Source of the DNA: Coriolopsis trogii
Taxonomy: Eukaryota > Basidiomycota > Agaricomycetes > Polyporales > Polyporaceae
Direction: 5' to 3'
Length of the DNA: 64,000 bases
Assembly (NCBI GenBank): GCA_020543525.1
Contig: JAHYIO010000037.1
Span: 248,001 to 312,000 of the forward strand
Positions within the stretch are counted from its first letter, which is position 1; the number at the start of each line of letters is the position of its first letter. Position numbers and translations under genes: made by a program. The notes beneath the pieces are model-generated. The model made no database searches and was not told the DNA's origin. It saw only the letters and a program-made list of their open reading frames with translations. Shown here piece by piece: positions 52,953 through 64,000 of this stretch.

Positions 52953-55083
52953 ATGCTTGTTCATGGCAGGACACGCTTCATAAGACAACGTTTCCAATGG
53001 ACACGACATGCACATGCGCTCAGAGCACACAAGGAGGATGCCAGATGGCCAGGCTGGGAGCTTGTCGTAGGCATTGAGGTCCACGCCCAAATCAAGTCGC
53101 GTCGGAAGCTCTTCTCTGGTAAGTTTGGCCGTCCTCAGCACTCGTCGTATATCCACAAGAGAAAGCGCAGAGGCACTAGCTTCTGATCTCTCCTCCTCGC
53201 CCAACACGCATGTGGTCCCCTTTGACGCTGCCTTCCCCGGAACCCTGCCGGTAATATGCCCGTCCCAAGACCTTGAACGCATTGTCCGGCTGACGCACTC
53301 TTGATAGCATCTCAACCCCAAATGCGTCGAGCTTGGTGTTAGAACCGCCATTGCTCTGAACGCCGAGGTGCAGCACAGGTCCGCATTTGACCGCAAACAC
53401 TACTTCTATGCGGACCTCCCTTCGGGGTACCAAATTACCCAGCAATACGGTATGTACCTCTCGTCCTCTTGCATGAAAGGAGTAGTGCTTGAATAAACCT
53501 CAGCCCCCCTTGCGCGAAACGGTCGTGTATACCTGGAGAAAGATGATCTCTCCGTTCGCATCAAGCAAGTACAGTTGGAGCAGGTGTGTGCCTCGCACGA
53601 TCGCATCTCAACGTTCCGAAGCTCACATGTATCAGGATACAGGGAAGTCGATGTTTCTCCCTCGGAACCGCATCACCGCCATAGACCTCAACCGCGCTGG
53701 GATGGGTCTCATGGAAATAGTGTCCGAACCTGATATGCGGTGTGTAATCCATTGCAACTGTCTTCCAATGGACTTCTGAACAGGGTGTCTTCGATTCACA
53801 GTTCTCCGGAGGAAGCAGGCAACTACGTGAGGACCCTGCAAGCACTCCTGCGATCTGTTGGTTCGAGCGACGGAAACATGGAACAGGTTCGCAGTCATTT
53901 TCATGCGTGTCAACCATCGTAGAATGAACAACACCCGCTCGCTGTTTCAGGGTTCACTTCGATGCGACGTCAACGTCTCTGTAAACCGTGTAGGAGAGCC
54001 CCCGGGCACTCGTTGCGAGATCAAGAATCTAAACAGTGTCAAGTTCATGCAGGTTGCTATAAGTCGGTCACTTCCAAACATCAGTTGTTCACAAATCTGA
54101 CATCCTGTATCGCACCAGCCTGCGAAGCCTTCAGACAGATTGCTCTCATTGAGCGCGGACTACCGGTGTCACAGGAAACGCGTGGCTTCGACGAGGAAAG
54201 GGCGGAGACGTACTCGCTTCGCAGTAAGGAAGATGCCCCGGATTACAGGTATATGCCAGACCCTAACGTCCCTCCGCTCCTGATCAACGCGGTACGCGCC
54301 TGAACTCCACGATTGACATTCTTCACGGCTGACCGAGAGGATGGCAGGCATATGTCGACGATATCCAGGGACGAATGCCTGAGCTTCCTGATGCTACACG
54401 GGCTCGGCTGCTGAATCAGGGTCTCTCCCAGCGCGACGTCGAAGTTCTAATGGACGTTAACTCAGGACATGAAGTCGGCTTTGATGGCGAACTCGGACAC
54501 GGTGCGGTCGCATACTTCGATGCGGTGTCAGGCGGTCGAGATCCCAAGGCAGTCGTCAACTGGTAGGAATACCTTGTTAGAACGCGTGCCGATCTCTACA
54601 GTCACTGACGTGGTTCTTGACAAAGGATCACTCATGAGCTCCTCGGTCAATTGGCGTTCCGGAACGAGACGTTCAAGGAAAACCCAATGTCCGTCGCCCA
54701 AATGGGCGAGCTCGTCGATTTGGTCCAAGCAGGGAAGGTTACAGGTATGTGCGCCTGTTCAGCAAGCATCCTCACTCGCTGGACCCGCTGGCCCTTTAGG
54801 AACCTCTGGAAAGAACATTCTCCGCCACATCCTCACGACACGTACATCTGACTTGCCGTCCAAGATTGCAGAAGACTTGAAGCTCCTGGCAGCAAGCGAC
54901 GATGGTGCGTCACTGGAGAAATGGTGCAAGGAAGCGATCGCCGCGCTCCCAGAAGAAGCGGAAATAGTCCGGCGGGGCAACCTCAAGGTTCTGAACAAGA
55001 TCATGGGCCATGTCATGAAAGCAAGCCGGGGTACGGCAAAGGCACAAGACGTCAGGGCAACGCTACTAAAGCTTCTGCAATGA
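52953..55083 (+). CDS. Glutamyl-tRNA(Gln) amidotransferase subunit B, mitochondrial
   Basis: Eleven exons keep phase: 52953-53118, 53171-53250, 53308-53449, 53504-53583, 53636-53739, 53802-53886, 53951-54062, 54119-54291, 54348-54562, 54626-54744 and 54800-55083, giving 519 residues. GatB (Pet112 in yeast) works with GatA and GatF in mitochondria to convert Glu-tRNA(Gln) to Gln-tRNA(Gln). Signature segments are [75 protein letters not shown] and [15 protein letters not shown]. The C-terminus is the tRNA-binding YqeY/GatB domain ([11 protein letters not shown] through [12 protein letters not shown]). The Arg-rich, acid-poor first 30 residues fit a mitochondrial targeting peptide, which supports the start. 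Intron 7 uses the donor GTCGGT. Confidence 0.93.
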
Positions 55084-55206
55084 CGTGCGGCGCGGGTCGG
55101 TCCCTTTGCGACTTCTCAGTCTTGCTGTCTGCTTCCAAGCTGTTGTTGCTCTATCCTACTTATACACTAGTGCTATACACGGCTTGCAAAATACTCCATG
55201 CACCGC

Positions 55207-56110
55207 TCAGACCGTGACCTTCTTCTCCAAGAACTCCGTCCATTCCCTCTCGCCCCAAGAGCTCGAAATCTCGTTCGCGATGATACCGTCCCAGGTGACG
55301 GTCGGCGAGACGTGAATGCCGTTCTGCCTCGAGTACTTGACTGCATCCGAACGATTCAGGAACGCTCCTCAGACCGACACTCGATAGACGTGAAACTCGT
55401 ACCGGTGTACTTCAAGTCCTCGGTGACTGCGACGCCGCCGTTCGGCGAGGACTTCAACGTCAACAGGTCGCTGAAGGACCCTTCCTTATCGGCGCCGACC
55501 GTCTCAGCGACCAGTGCCGCGAGCTTCTCGCGGATCTGGACAGGGGTGAGGGTGGAGGTGGGGATGTCAAAGTAATCGCCCTGATTCTTGAACAGCGCAA
55601 GCGAGAACTTCCAAAAGTCCTCGGGAGCTACGCGCGCGACCTGTCGGGGATTGCAGCATGGTACAGAGTCAGCGTGCTGCGTTCCCCAGTGCTCCTCCTT
55701 CCCTGCTCGCGTCTGCCGATAGCTTCTTCCCTTGCTCATGTTCCCTCCGTCCAAGTGCCACCGCCAAGAAGTGAGAACGATCGACCTAGAAAGACACACT
55801 CACAGCAAGACCTGCCTCATGCACGAAGGTAGAGCTGGCGTGCCAGGGCTGGACTTGGTTCCGGAAGATGACCTTGACTTTGCCGTCGTACTTGCCGCCC
55901 GGGGCGAAGAGAGGGCGGAGGACGCTGTCGATCGCAAGCGAGAGCTTGGCAGAGAAGGGACATACGTAGTCCACTGCAGTTAATATTTCGATTTAGGTCA
56001 TCTGCCTCAAAGCGCGATGCAATCGACTCACGGAAGACCTCGAGCGTGTGGGGCGCGTCGTACTTGCCGGCGATGACCAAAGCGCGCTGCAGAGAAGGTT
56101 GGAGAGCCAT
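55207..56110 (-). CDS. Thioredoxin-fold, DsbA-like protein
   Basis: Four exons keep phase: 56110-56032, 55973-55804, 55640-55403 and 55340-55207, giving 206 residues. The active-site region reads DYVCPFSAK, so the usual CxxC is reduced to a single Cys (CPFS). This is seen in DsbA/2-hydroxychromene isomerase-like and related fungal proteins. The segment FRNQVQPWHASSTFVHEAGL and the cis-Pro region HVSPTVTWDG fit the fold. No signal peptide is visible, so a cytosolic or peroxisomal thiol-transferase-like role is possible. The substrate is unknown. It converges on GatB with 123 bp between the stops. Confidence 0.75.
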
Positions 56111-56583
56111 GACGGGCAGTAGAAGCTAGATGCTGATACTTGACAATGGCGAGGGACGGCGAGGATGAGTGCGGACTACTGCTTCAGTGGTGATGGTAGA
56201 TATAGCTGGCGCTGAAGCTCGTGAACTGACGCAATTGGGATGATAAACCGGGTTGCGATGATGGCGTCGAATCACGCACGGTAGAGCACACCCAAATGGC
56301 CTAGATAATGTGTGTCGTGTATTTTCTGGCCACTTGAACAGACGGTCATGACACGATAATGACCACCAAGCTGAAGGCGAGCTGAGCCTCTCAAGTCTCT
56401 GGCGACATAAACCATGACATACATAACGCAGCAGTGCCGTTGAGGTTAGGGTTGTAGTACGCGCGCTCGTCGGATGTCTTCAGCTTGAACTTGAAGCTTG
56501 TTTCTTCACCTCTGAGTCTAAGCTACTCACGGCTCTGGGTATCTGTACTATCCTGACGGCACGGTGTCACAGCAACTTGACTG
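56111..56583. promoter_or_regulatory. Divergent promoter, DsbA-like / PCI protein
   Basis: This 473-bp interval between two divergent start codons has no recognisable gene. It should serve both genes. Confidence 0.45.
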
Positions 56584-58327
56584 ATGTCCTCACAAAAGTT
56601 CTCCTTGTTCTTGAGCCAACTCGCGGAGGCGCTAAGAGAGGAGAAGGGACCCGAGCTTGCCTACTTGCTCAAGCCGACAAGTGAACACGGGAAGGGTCTG
56701 GTGAAGGACTTCAGAGGAAACATAACAGTGCGTGTTCCCAAGGCTCAGACAATACTCCGATGCTCAGTGGCAGTTGGTAGAGACAAACCCTGTCTTACTA
56801 CGAAGGTAGCCTTGAGAGCCCATGGGACGAGATTGCAATCCAGTATGTCCTGGTCGTGAACCACTGTGCGAAGCAGCGGGCGACGGAGGCGTTTAAGGAG
56901 GAGTGCACATTAGTTTCGTGAGTGAGTTGAACCCGCACCGTATGCAGAAGTTTCGCTGAGGGCCGTGCCTGTATCCTGCCGTCTGGTTACACAAGACTCT
57001 TCCTACGGTTCTTCTCCACCAACAGCGGATGGACGCTCCCCGCCCTCTTTTCTATTCTGAGAGACTTGCGCGACCTTGCCTTTGATGTCAGTGGCGTTCT
57101 CCTTCCTTGATTTCTACTCGAGGCGTGCTAACCGACTTCGGTTGCAAGGCCGACTTGGAAGGCGCCGCACAAGGGCAGGAAGGGACCGCCAGTATGGAGG
57201 AGGCTGCGCGCATAATCAGCAAGGCTTTCTCCAATTGTGTGATGGACAGGTGAGTCTGTTCAATCAACCACATGCTGCCGTTGTGAACACACTTGACTTA
57301 GGCAGTCGCCGATCCAAGAGTCACGAAAATGGGGTGTCTACTATGTGGTCGGCTTGATCCTCAAATGCTACTTCCGGGTACGCTGGTCAGCTACCGCTGA
57401 TTGCGGCCCATTGATTGACCTTGCCATGTGCAGGTCAAACGAATATCGCTGTCGAAGAATATATTGCGTGCTATTGACGCAAATCCCGATATTCCACCTT
57501 TGTCGCAATATCCGCGTTCTCATCAAGTGGGTACAGGTGCCGTCTTCGGTCTCCATTGTGTTGCATAGCCTAAACAGCCTCCAAAGGTAACTTACAGATA
57601 CTATATTGGCATGCTCAGCTTCCTCAACGAGGACTTTGCCAAGGCTGAGCAAGAGTTGACCCTCGCTTTCTATAATTGCTACACGGGCGCGCGCAAGAAT
57701 CACGAGTGAGTCACAGTAGTACATGCGCGGGGGTGTTCTGACGTGCGCTCTGCAGGCGCATACTGACATATCTGATACCGCTACGGCTGTTCCGAGGCCA
57801 TCTCCCGTCAAGGGAGTTGTTAGAGCGGTTCCCGGTCCTCGACGACCTGTACACGCCTTTCATCACTGCCATCCGCACTGGGGACATCCGCTCATACGAT
57901 GCGTCCCTGGACCGATACGAGCGGAGGCTTGTGGACCTCAACCTCTGGCTGACGCTCGAGAAAGCGCGAGAGCTCTGCATACGAGGGCTGTTCCGTCGTG
58001 TGTACGTTGCTTATCTGGATGTCCTCTGGGTTTCCGATTATACGGCTGGCCTGACATTTATGCCACTCTCCTCGGTATTGTGATTACAGGTGGATTGCCG
58101 CGGAAAAGAACTCACGGATGCCAATATCCATGTTCCACGCTGCCTTCAATGTGGCGGGCATGGGTGACATGGAGGTGGAGGAGGCGGAGTGTCTTGTGGC
58201 GAACATGATTTACAAGGGCTTCATCCGAGGTTACATCTCGCACGAAAAGCAGACGGTGGTCCTGGCCAAGACGGATGCGTTCCCGCGGTTAGCGGATCGC
58301 CCGTCTCCATTTGCGTTGCTGCAGTGA
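56584..58327 (+). CDS. PCI-domain protein of the CSN12/PCID2/Thp1 family
   Basis: About nine exons can be followed from MSSQKFSLFLSQLAEALREE to the stop at 58325. Diagnostic parts are FSTNSGWTLPALFSILRDLR, ESRKWGVYYVVGLILKCYFR, LSKNILRAI, YYIGMLSFLNEDFAKAEQEL and ILTYLIPLRLFRGHLPSREL. The C-terminal PCI winged-helix region contains NSRMPISMFHAAFNVAG, EEAECLVANMIYKGFIRGYI and SHEKQTVVLAKTDAFPRL. Family members are Thp1 and PCID2 of the TREX-2 mRNA export complex and Csn12, which is linked to the COP9 signalosome and to splicing. Sequence alone does not separate the two with confidence; the ending resembles Csn12. Exon borders in the first third are less certain than in the rest. Confidence 0.8.
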
Positions 58328-58795
58328 GGGATACATGTACGTAGAGAGACATATACATGTGAGTAGTTGGATACACGGGACTGCACAGGATAAGTAGATG
58401 AGTCGACTGAGGACCATATGCATCGTTCAGTATCGATATGAGCGCCAGATGGATGTATCAGATATCCCGGGCGGTGCAAGGGGCATCGGTTATAGCAAGT
58501 GGAACTTTCTACTACGAACGAAGGCTATCCCGGCTACAATATCAAGTCCACATCGGCATGGCTCTGTTTCACAGCTTTTGCTACTACCGCGACTACATGT
58601 CATGCTACGGCCAGTCACGAAACAACAAAAGTGCATTCTTCAAAGCAAGGGCGCTCCCATGACTCTCGCCTGTACAGCCGCCTTCGATACATGTCACTTG
58701 GTCTGACTGCGTGCGCGTTTGTATAAGACCCCAAGCAGTTCTTAGACTTCTCATACTTCACCCACCACCTCCGACCCGCCACCATCGACAGTAAC
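58328..58795. other. Intergenic, between PCI protein and VWA protein genes
   Basis: A plus-strand frame of 74 codons (58438-58662) has a Tyr/Phe-rich make-up but no support. The stretch is taken as 3' UTR and promoter. Confidence 0.45.
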
Positions 58796-60229
58796 ATGGG
58801 CTCCAGATTCTCCAGATTCTTCAAGCCTAAAGCTCCCAGTGCAGACTTCATGCGCTCGGACATCGGTAGCCCGAGGCCTCTGAAGTCAGCTGAAGGAAAG
58901 GCAGCCCACGCCGCAACGGATCATCTTCCTGGTCCACGAAGCCATGATGACAAGACGCATCCGCCTCAGACAGAAGACGAGCTCGAACCCGCGCCACCGT
59001 ACGCGTACCAGGACGCTTTGTCGCCCGTCGCTCAGGGCAGCACGAGCAGCGGTGGCGACCAACTCGCCATTCCGACCCCACACTCGACACCTTCTGCGTC
59101 TGTCGGGAAACAACGGAGCCTGCGGTTAGGAAGCTTCACCGGGCGTTCGGAGAGTTCTGACCGTGATGCTGCTACTCCCGACGCCACAGCGCAAACACCC
59201 ACTGCTGCCGGCAGTGACGGCGCGAAGTCGTCTCGGCGCCGTAGGAAGGACTCGGAGACTCGAGCATACCTCCTGAAGCCTTTGCGCCAGGAGAGCTACG
59301 AGGATGCGCTCCGGATTCTCAAGCGTTACAACACGGTGATCGTCGTCGATGACTCTGGTTCCATGGACTACAAGGGTCGCTGGGGCGAGGTTGGTTTGCT
59401 ATTCCTGTCGCAGACATGAGATGTCGTGTGCTGACAATAATGTGGTTTTGCTAGGCGAGACAAGCCCTTGCCAGATTGGCCGATGTGGCGAAGGACTATG
59501 ACCAGGATGGGATCGACATCGTCTTCTTGAATCATGAAGAGAAGGATTCGTACAACATGACGGTCCGTGTACATTCATCACGGCAACTCGTCCTACAATG
59601 GCGCTGAGACCGTTTCGAGAACAGGACGCGAACCAAGTGAATCGCGTATTTGACAGCATAAGACCCGACGGACCGACTCCACTGGGCGAAAAGCTCGACA
59701 GACTCTTGGGGGAATACTTGAGAGAGCTGGAGAGCAATGGAGTGCGCCAAACGAAGCCCGTCAATTACATCATCATCACGGACGGGATGCCTAGTGCGTG
59801 TTCTCAAACCGTCGCAGTGATCCCTCATTCCTCATGCACCCAAATTCACTTTACAGGCGATACCGTGGACGATGTGATAATACGCGCCGCTCGGAGGTTG
59901 GACAAAGGAAACTATCCATTGACTCAGGTAAGTGAAACTCGCGTTTTATCTGTAGCCTGGCGAAACGGTAGCTTATCGAAGATATATACACTCAGGTCGG
60001 CCTCCAATTCGTTCAGATTGGGGATGGTGAGGATGCAACAGCTTTCCTGCGCTCGCTGGACGACGACTTGGCGAACACGAACCAAGGTGGGGATATAAGA
60101 GACATAGTCGACACGACCCCTTACCTGGGTGGCCCACTGAGTGCGGATACGATCATCAAAATCCTCCTTGGCGGTATCAATCGCCGAGTTGACCAGCAGG
60201 GTAGTAAGAAGGCCGCACGTCGTTGGTAA
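58796..60229 (+). CDS. VWA (von Willebrand A)-domain intracellular protein
   Basis: The protein begins MGSRFSRFFKPKAPS; Gly2 with following Ser and basic residues would suit N-myristoylation. A Ser/Pro/Thr-rich linker of about 140 residues follows. The VWA domain then carries all three MIDAS metal-site motifs: VVDDSGSM (DxSxS), PDGPTPLGEKL (Thr) and IIITDGMPSD (Asp). The first intron uses a GTTGGT donor after RWGE and rejoins at ARQALARLADVAKDYDQDG. The C-terminus has DIVDTTPYLGGPLSADTIIK and a basic end. Such single-VWA fungal proteins are common and usually uncharacterised; VWA domains mediate metal-dependent protein binding. Two middle exon borders (near 59562 and 59617) are uncertain. Confidence 0.8.
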
Positions 60230-60565
60230 TGGCTGTCTGGAGGATACCTTTCTTATCTGTGATACCCCGACCACATCCGGTACTGTATCTCTGCTGGCCT
60301 CCTCTATGGGACAATCGACCCTGCTGGACATCCTGTAATACGTCACTTGTATTGTGTTTCTTTCTATCATGCGTTCATCCAACACTGCTGTATTCCTACC
60401 TGCTATCCGTTGGGTTTCGTATAGTACAACAAGCATCCTAATGGAAACGTGTTATTGTTTTGTCAATGACAAAAGACCTCCCTGATCACACAACACTCCC
60501 TATTGTGTCACGTTGCGAAGCACGGGTTTCGCCAGCTGCAATAGAATATTGTCTCCTTCGAGCAT
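60230..60565. other. Intergenic between convergent genes
   Basis: The stretch holds the 3' ends of the VWA and gamma-tubulin-complex genes. No gene was seen. Confidence 0.5.
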
Positions 60566-63500
60566 CTACCTGTCCCAATCCTCCAGTGCAAAAGCAAATA
60601 CGCCGAAAGCCGGCGCCGCCTCCCCCGTGCCCGCCGCAAGACTCTCGACCCCCCTTCTCACAAACCTCACGAGCGCATCCAGCTCGGACGACATCTTATC
60701 CAACCGCGCCAGGAAGCCGTCCTCCATGAACGATGCGCTTGTCGATGCGGCGAACGAGAACGACGGCTCGCGCCCAGAGTGCCCTGCGAGGCTCTCCTCG
60801 TCCAGCCCGTCGTCCTCGTCCGATGTGCTGTCTAAATCAGGATCGTGGAGGCGGGAAGGGGCGTCAGAGAAGCCGATCACGTCCCTCCGTTGCTTCCGGA
60901 TCCGACGGCTGCGGTGGTGTCTATGCTGGCGGGAGACGGTCAGTCCGCGGATGGAGGGGCGGGAGATGTCGTGCGTGGCGTCCCCGGCGAAGGAGACGAA
61001 GCAGTCGCTGTAGTGGAGGGACATGTCGAGGATAGACATGATGGCGCGATGGAGCGCCGCGGTCTGTGGAAGTTGTCGTGTACATTGAGCGGCTGTGGTT
61101 AATGGGAACGAAATGTGATGTAGACACACGTTTCGCTGTAGGAGACACCGCCCTTCGACCTTGTCTAGGCTATGAAGACATGATGAACAGTTAGAGGGCG
61201 CGGCAATGCAGAGTCTTCCGAATGACTCACTGTTCGTTCTGTAGCCGGATCATGTCATCCAAAGACTTCGCCTTGCGGAAGGCCTCGTGGAACTTGAGAA
61301 CTTGGGTGTGAAGGACCTATGCCACCGTCAGCCACACTGGACGTGATAGCATAACATCAGATTTACATTGGTTGTGATGAAGTTTAAGAGGGTGCTATGT
61401 CCACAGTCAGCAAACGCATGCCGCACTAGTACCATTTGCTCCAAGCACTCACTTGACAAACCACGACAACCTCCCTCTCATCGCATAGAACACCTTCATC
61501 TCGGCATCCAGCTGCTTGCCTGCAGCGATCCCGCCTCTGACCAGTATCCTCTCCAGCACATTCTTCGCCCTACGTATCTGTAGCACGAGCGTGAAGATGC
61601 TCGAGTACACGCGCATCGTCCGCGGCCCGAAGATGTACGTCAGCGGGAACGGCACAGCATACTCGATGAGCAACCCGTCGATCGCACGCACGGTCTGTGC
61701 GATATTCTTCTCCTGCATCGGCCCGCCCTGGCCCTGCGCCTTTGGCGGGAAGGAGAACCGAACGAGGGAGGAATCGATCCAGCGGGCGCGCCCTGGGTAG
61801 AGCGCGACGACGTCTCGGAAGGCCGAGTTCATAAAGTGGAAGTCGTTCCACGGCTGGCGACTGTCCATCTGGGTTTCCGGGGAGTAGTCGGAGGTCAGCG
61901 CATATGGTCAATGGACAAGGACATGGATGAGAACTTGCCCTATTGAAGACGATATCCACAAAGTGCGACATCGCGTCGCCCCGCCTCATGAGGAACAGAT
62001 CCTCGATCGCGTACAGGTGCGCAAACAGGTCACAATCCTCGACAAGGACTCTGGTCAACGCTTCATGCGCGACCTCCGAGTAAGGGAGCAACTCGTCGTA
62101 CACAATCCGCGACAAGTTCTCCGAGGATGCGATGGCGACCGGAGAGATGGTCAGTTCCTCCACACTGTCTTCCGCTCTATGCACCTGAGGATTCTCGATC
62201 AACGTAGCAAACGTCCGCCACCTCGACATCCAAGGCTGTCCGCCCGTGCCATCCGCGCCCCGCTCGCCATCGAACAAAGTAGACACACCCAGTTCGCGAA
62301 GCAGTCCTGTCACCTTCCCAGTCGCAAGCACAAGCTCAGCAACATGCACGAGGAACACTGGCACGCTGCTCGGCCTGCTCTGCCCATCTCTAGCCGCGTC
62401 AGGGTCGTCTACTGCCACCGCATGACCATGCCCATCCCTGAGCGCGAACCCGTCCGCCCAGAAGTCCGGATCGAGAATGACCATCTCGTTGTCCTCAACG
62501 AAGAACTCATCAGGTAGAGCACTTAGGACTGCCACCGGCTGCCCTCCCTGCGGCGCCAGCGCCCCAAGCATGCCTTCGCGCACAGGCATCCCGTCCCGCA
62601 TCCAGCGGTAGACCATCGCCCACACCGGCTGTGCGCTCGCCCCAAACACACGGATCAGGGCACGTGCAGTGACACTGTCTCCCATCGAGACATGCTCCTG
62701 CGCCGCCGCAAGCACCGCGTCGAGTACAATCGCGGTGAGTGTCGACGGGGAGGCGCGTTGTGGTAGGTCAGGGAGCGTCCACACCTCCGGAGTCGATTCT
62801 TGCGCGTGTAACCGCTGGGAGAGGCGGACCACGGCGCGGACGATGTCGAGTAGAACAAAAAACGAGGTGCCAAAATTGTCGCGGATCGCTTTCTCGAGGC
62901 TGAGGAGAGATACGATGAACTGCGGGCCGATACCGGCGCGTGCATGACAGATATCCTCTTCACGCCGGGCGCACCAGCCGTCGAAAGCACGAATTTCGGC
63001 GTCGAGGGCATCTGCGAAGGCTTCTATGGTCTGCGTGGTCCGGCGATGCTTGCGAGAGAGGTATGCGGGCTGATTCTGGCCGTCAGGGGCAGCTGATGGT
63101 GGGATGCTGGCGGAGGCTTTCGCGAAAATCGCGGCGGTGAACTTGCGGAGGTGGACGAGTGTCGTTGCCAGCGAGGCATAGGATGAGACGATGGAGGCTT
63201 GGGAACCAGCCGTGAGATGTAATAAACGAGGAGCTGTAGGCGAGACCTGGTGTTTTGATAAGACATTTTGAACAGCCGACGAGGTGCATATAGTCGACGC
63301 CGCTTACGATGAATGAAAATGCTTCTGGCCCGCTATGGGTCCAGGTGAACATCATGTTTCGCCGGCCTTGCAGGCCCATGAGGACTTCACGGACGATATC
63401 CTCCTCATGACGGTAGCTCTGAGTGTCCCATGAGCAATATTCCCACCGACAGCCTTCCAGTACATACTTCTTTGCTGGGGCTATCGATGTTGAGTATGGT

Positions 63501-64000
63501 CCGTGAGCCCAATGCTCGATGTAGTGAAGGACCTTCACGTGCATGAGCTACCAGCTGCAGAGCTCAACGATGTAGAACTCACCCAGAGACGACGCATCAC
63601 CGAGATCGAACGGTCGATGTACGGGGGCATCGGACCTCCAATCAGCTCTCCAGTATTGCCTTGCCTGGAGTTCTTCTACGTCTTGCCTATGTCGATATGC
63701 GTTCAGGGGATCAAGGGGTGGATCCAACGGTGGGACAGTGGAAGCGGGATCTTCTGCTGGTGGAGGTGTCTCAGGAATGTTGGACAACGGGGAAGATGGT
63801 CGTGACCCTAAGTCAGAGTCACTGTCCCATGGCGATAGTGAGGGAGTGCTTCCATCGCTGCGCGCTTCCCATCGTTCGACGGTACTTCCAGGAGGCAGGC
63901 CATATGCGCCCTCCCAATGTTGTCCTTCGAACGGCTCATCGGCAAGGATGTCTTTCCAGGATAGCTTCGCCTTCTCTGGTTCTGGATTATTGATCTTATC
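60566..64000 (-). CDS. Gamma-tubulin complex component, GCP5-like (5' end outside window)
   Basis: The reading enters at 64000 and ends at the stop 60566. The N-terminal part contains AKLSWKDILADEPFEGQHWE, which resembles the GCP5 opening. It is followed by HEEDIVREVLMGLQGRRNMM, the start of the GRIP1 region shared by GCP4-6. Long helical segments follow: AQPVWAMVYRWMRDGMPVRE, EFFVEDNEMVILDPDFWADG, and then the GRIP2 part with IDSSLVRFSFPP, AVPFPLTYIFGPRTMRVYSS, MRGRLSWFVK and LKFHEAFRKAKSLDDMIRLQ. Gamma-tubulin complexes nucleate microtubules at spindle pole bodies. GCP5 is one of the non-core subunits that yeasts with reduced complexes lack. The last exon (from about 61060) adds an Asp/Glu/Ser-rich tail. 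Assignment to GCP5 and not GCP6 is an inference from the N-terminus. Confidence 0.82.

Noticed and set aside
58438..58662. 74-codon plus-strand frame between the PCI and VWA genes
   Set aside because: Short, without support, and in the expected 3' UTR of the PCI gene.

Overview
The window is from a filamentous basidiomycete fungus, most likely an Agaricomycete. The genes have many short introns of about 50-70 bp with GT-AG borders and CTNAC-like branch sites. The products are fungal: Nop14, an FLC/TRP-type membrane protein, an ING PHD protein, a basidiomycete-type GATA factor, a Dsc2-like rhomboid protein, eIF3d, Ist3 and canonical poly(A) polymerase. I built exon joins by reading splice sites by eye and requiring the reading phase to be kept across each junction. 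Nothing prokaryotic, viral or CRISPR-like was seen.

Layout. 1-2.2 kb: 5' part of a large HEAT-type gene (minus), tentatively an ATR/Mec1/Rad3 kinase. 2.5-5.6 kb: NOP14 (minus). 5.6-8.3 kb: a decayed-looking gene and a small two-exon orphan. 8.3-11.1 kb: CNH-domain protein (plus). 11.3-14.6 kb: FLC/TRP-like membrane protein (minus). 14.6-19.2 kb: no gene found. 19.2-21.1 kb: ING-family PHD protein (plus) with a GC-AG intron. 22.0-23.8 kb: GATA zinc-finger factor (plus). 23.8-31.5 kb: 7.7 kb without a convincing gene. 31.5-32.7 kb: NTF2/SnoaL-like protein (plus). 34.9-36.7 kb: rhomboid plus UBA protein (plus). 37.9-40.3 kb: eIF3d (minus), sharing a 143-bp divergent promoter with IST3/SNU17 (40.5-41.6 kb, plus). 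44.1-46.0 kb: secreted-domain beta-helix protein with a C-terminal membrane anchor (minus). 46.7-52.5 kb: two poly(A) polymerase genes in tandem (both minus). 53.0-55.1 kb: mitochondrial GatB (plus). 55.2-56.1 kb: thioredoxin/DsbA-like protein (minus). 56.6-58.3 kb: CSN12/PCID2-type PCI protein (plus). 58.8-60.2 kb: VWA-domain protein (plus). 60.6-64.0 kb: gamma-tubulin complex component (minus, 5' end outside the window).

Most genes are conserved housekeeping genes for ribosome assembly, translation, splicing, polyadenylation, mitochondrial tRNA charging and microtubule nucleation. They are not one pathway, so the order looks like ordinary fungal synteny and not a functional cluster. The most unusual features are the tandem poly(A) polymerases with divergent tails, the membrane-anchored beta-helix protein, the GC-AG introns, an in-frame alternative 3' end in the GATA gene, and two long gene-free stretches, of which the larger lies directly downstream of the GATA gene and the smaller upstream of the ING gene.
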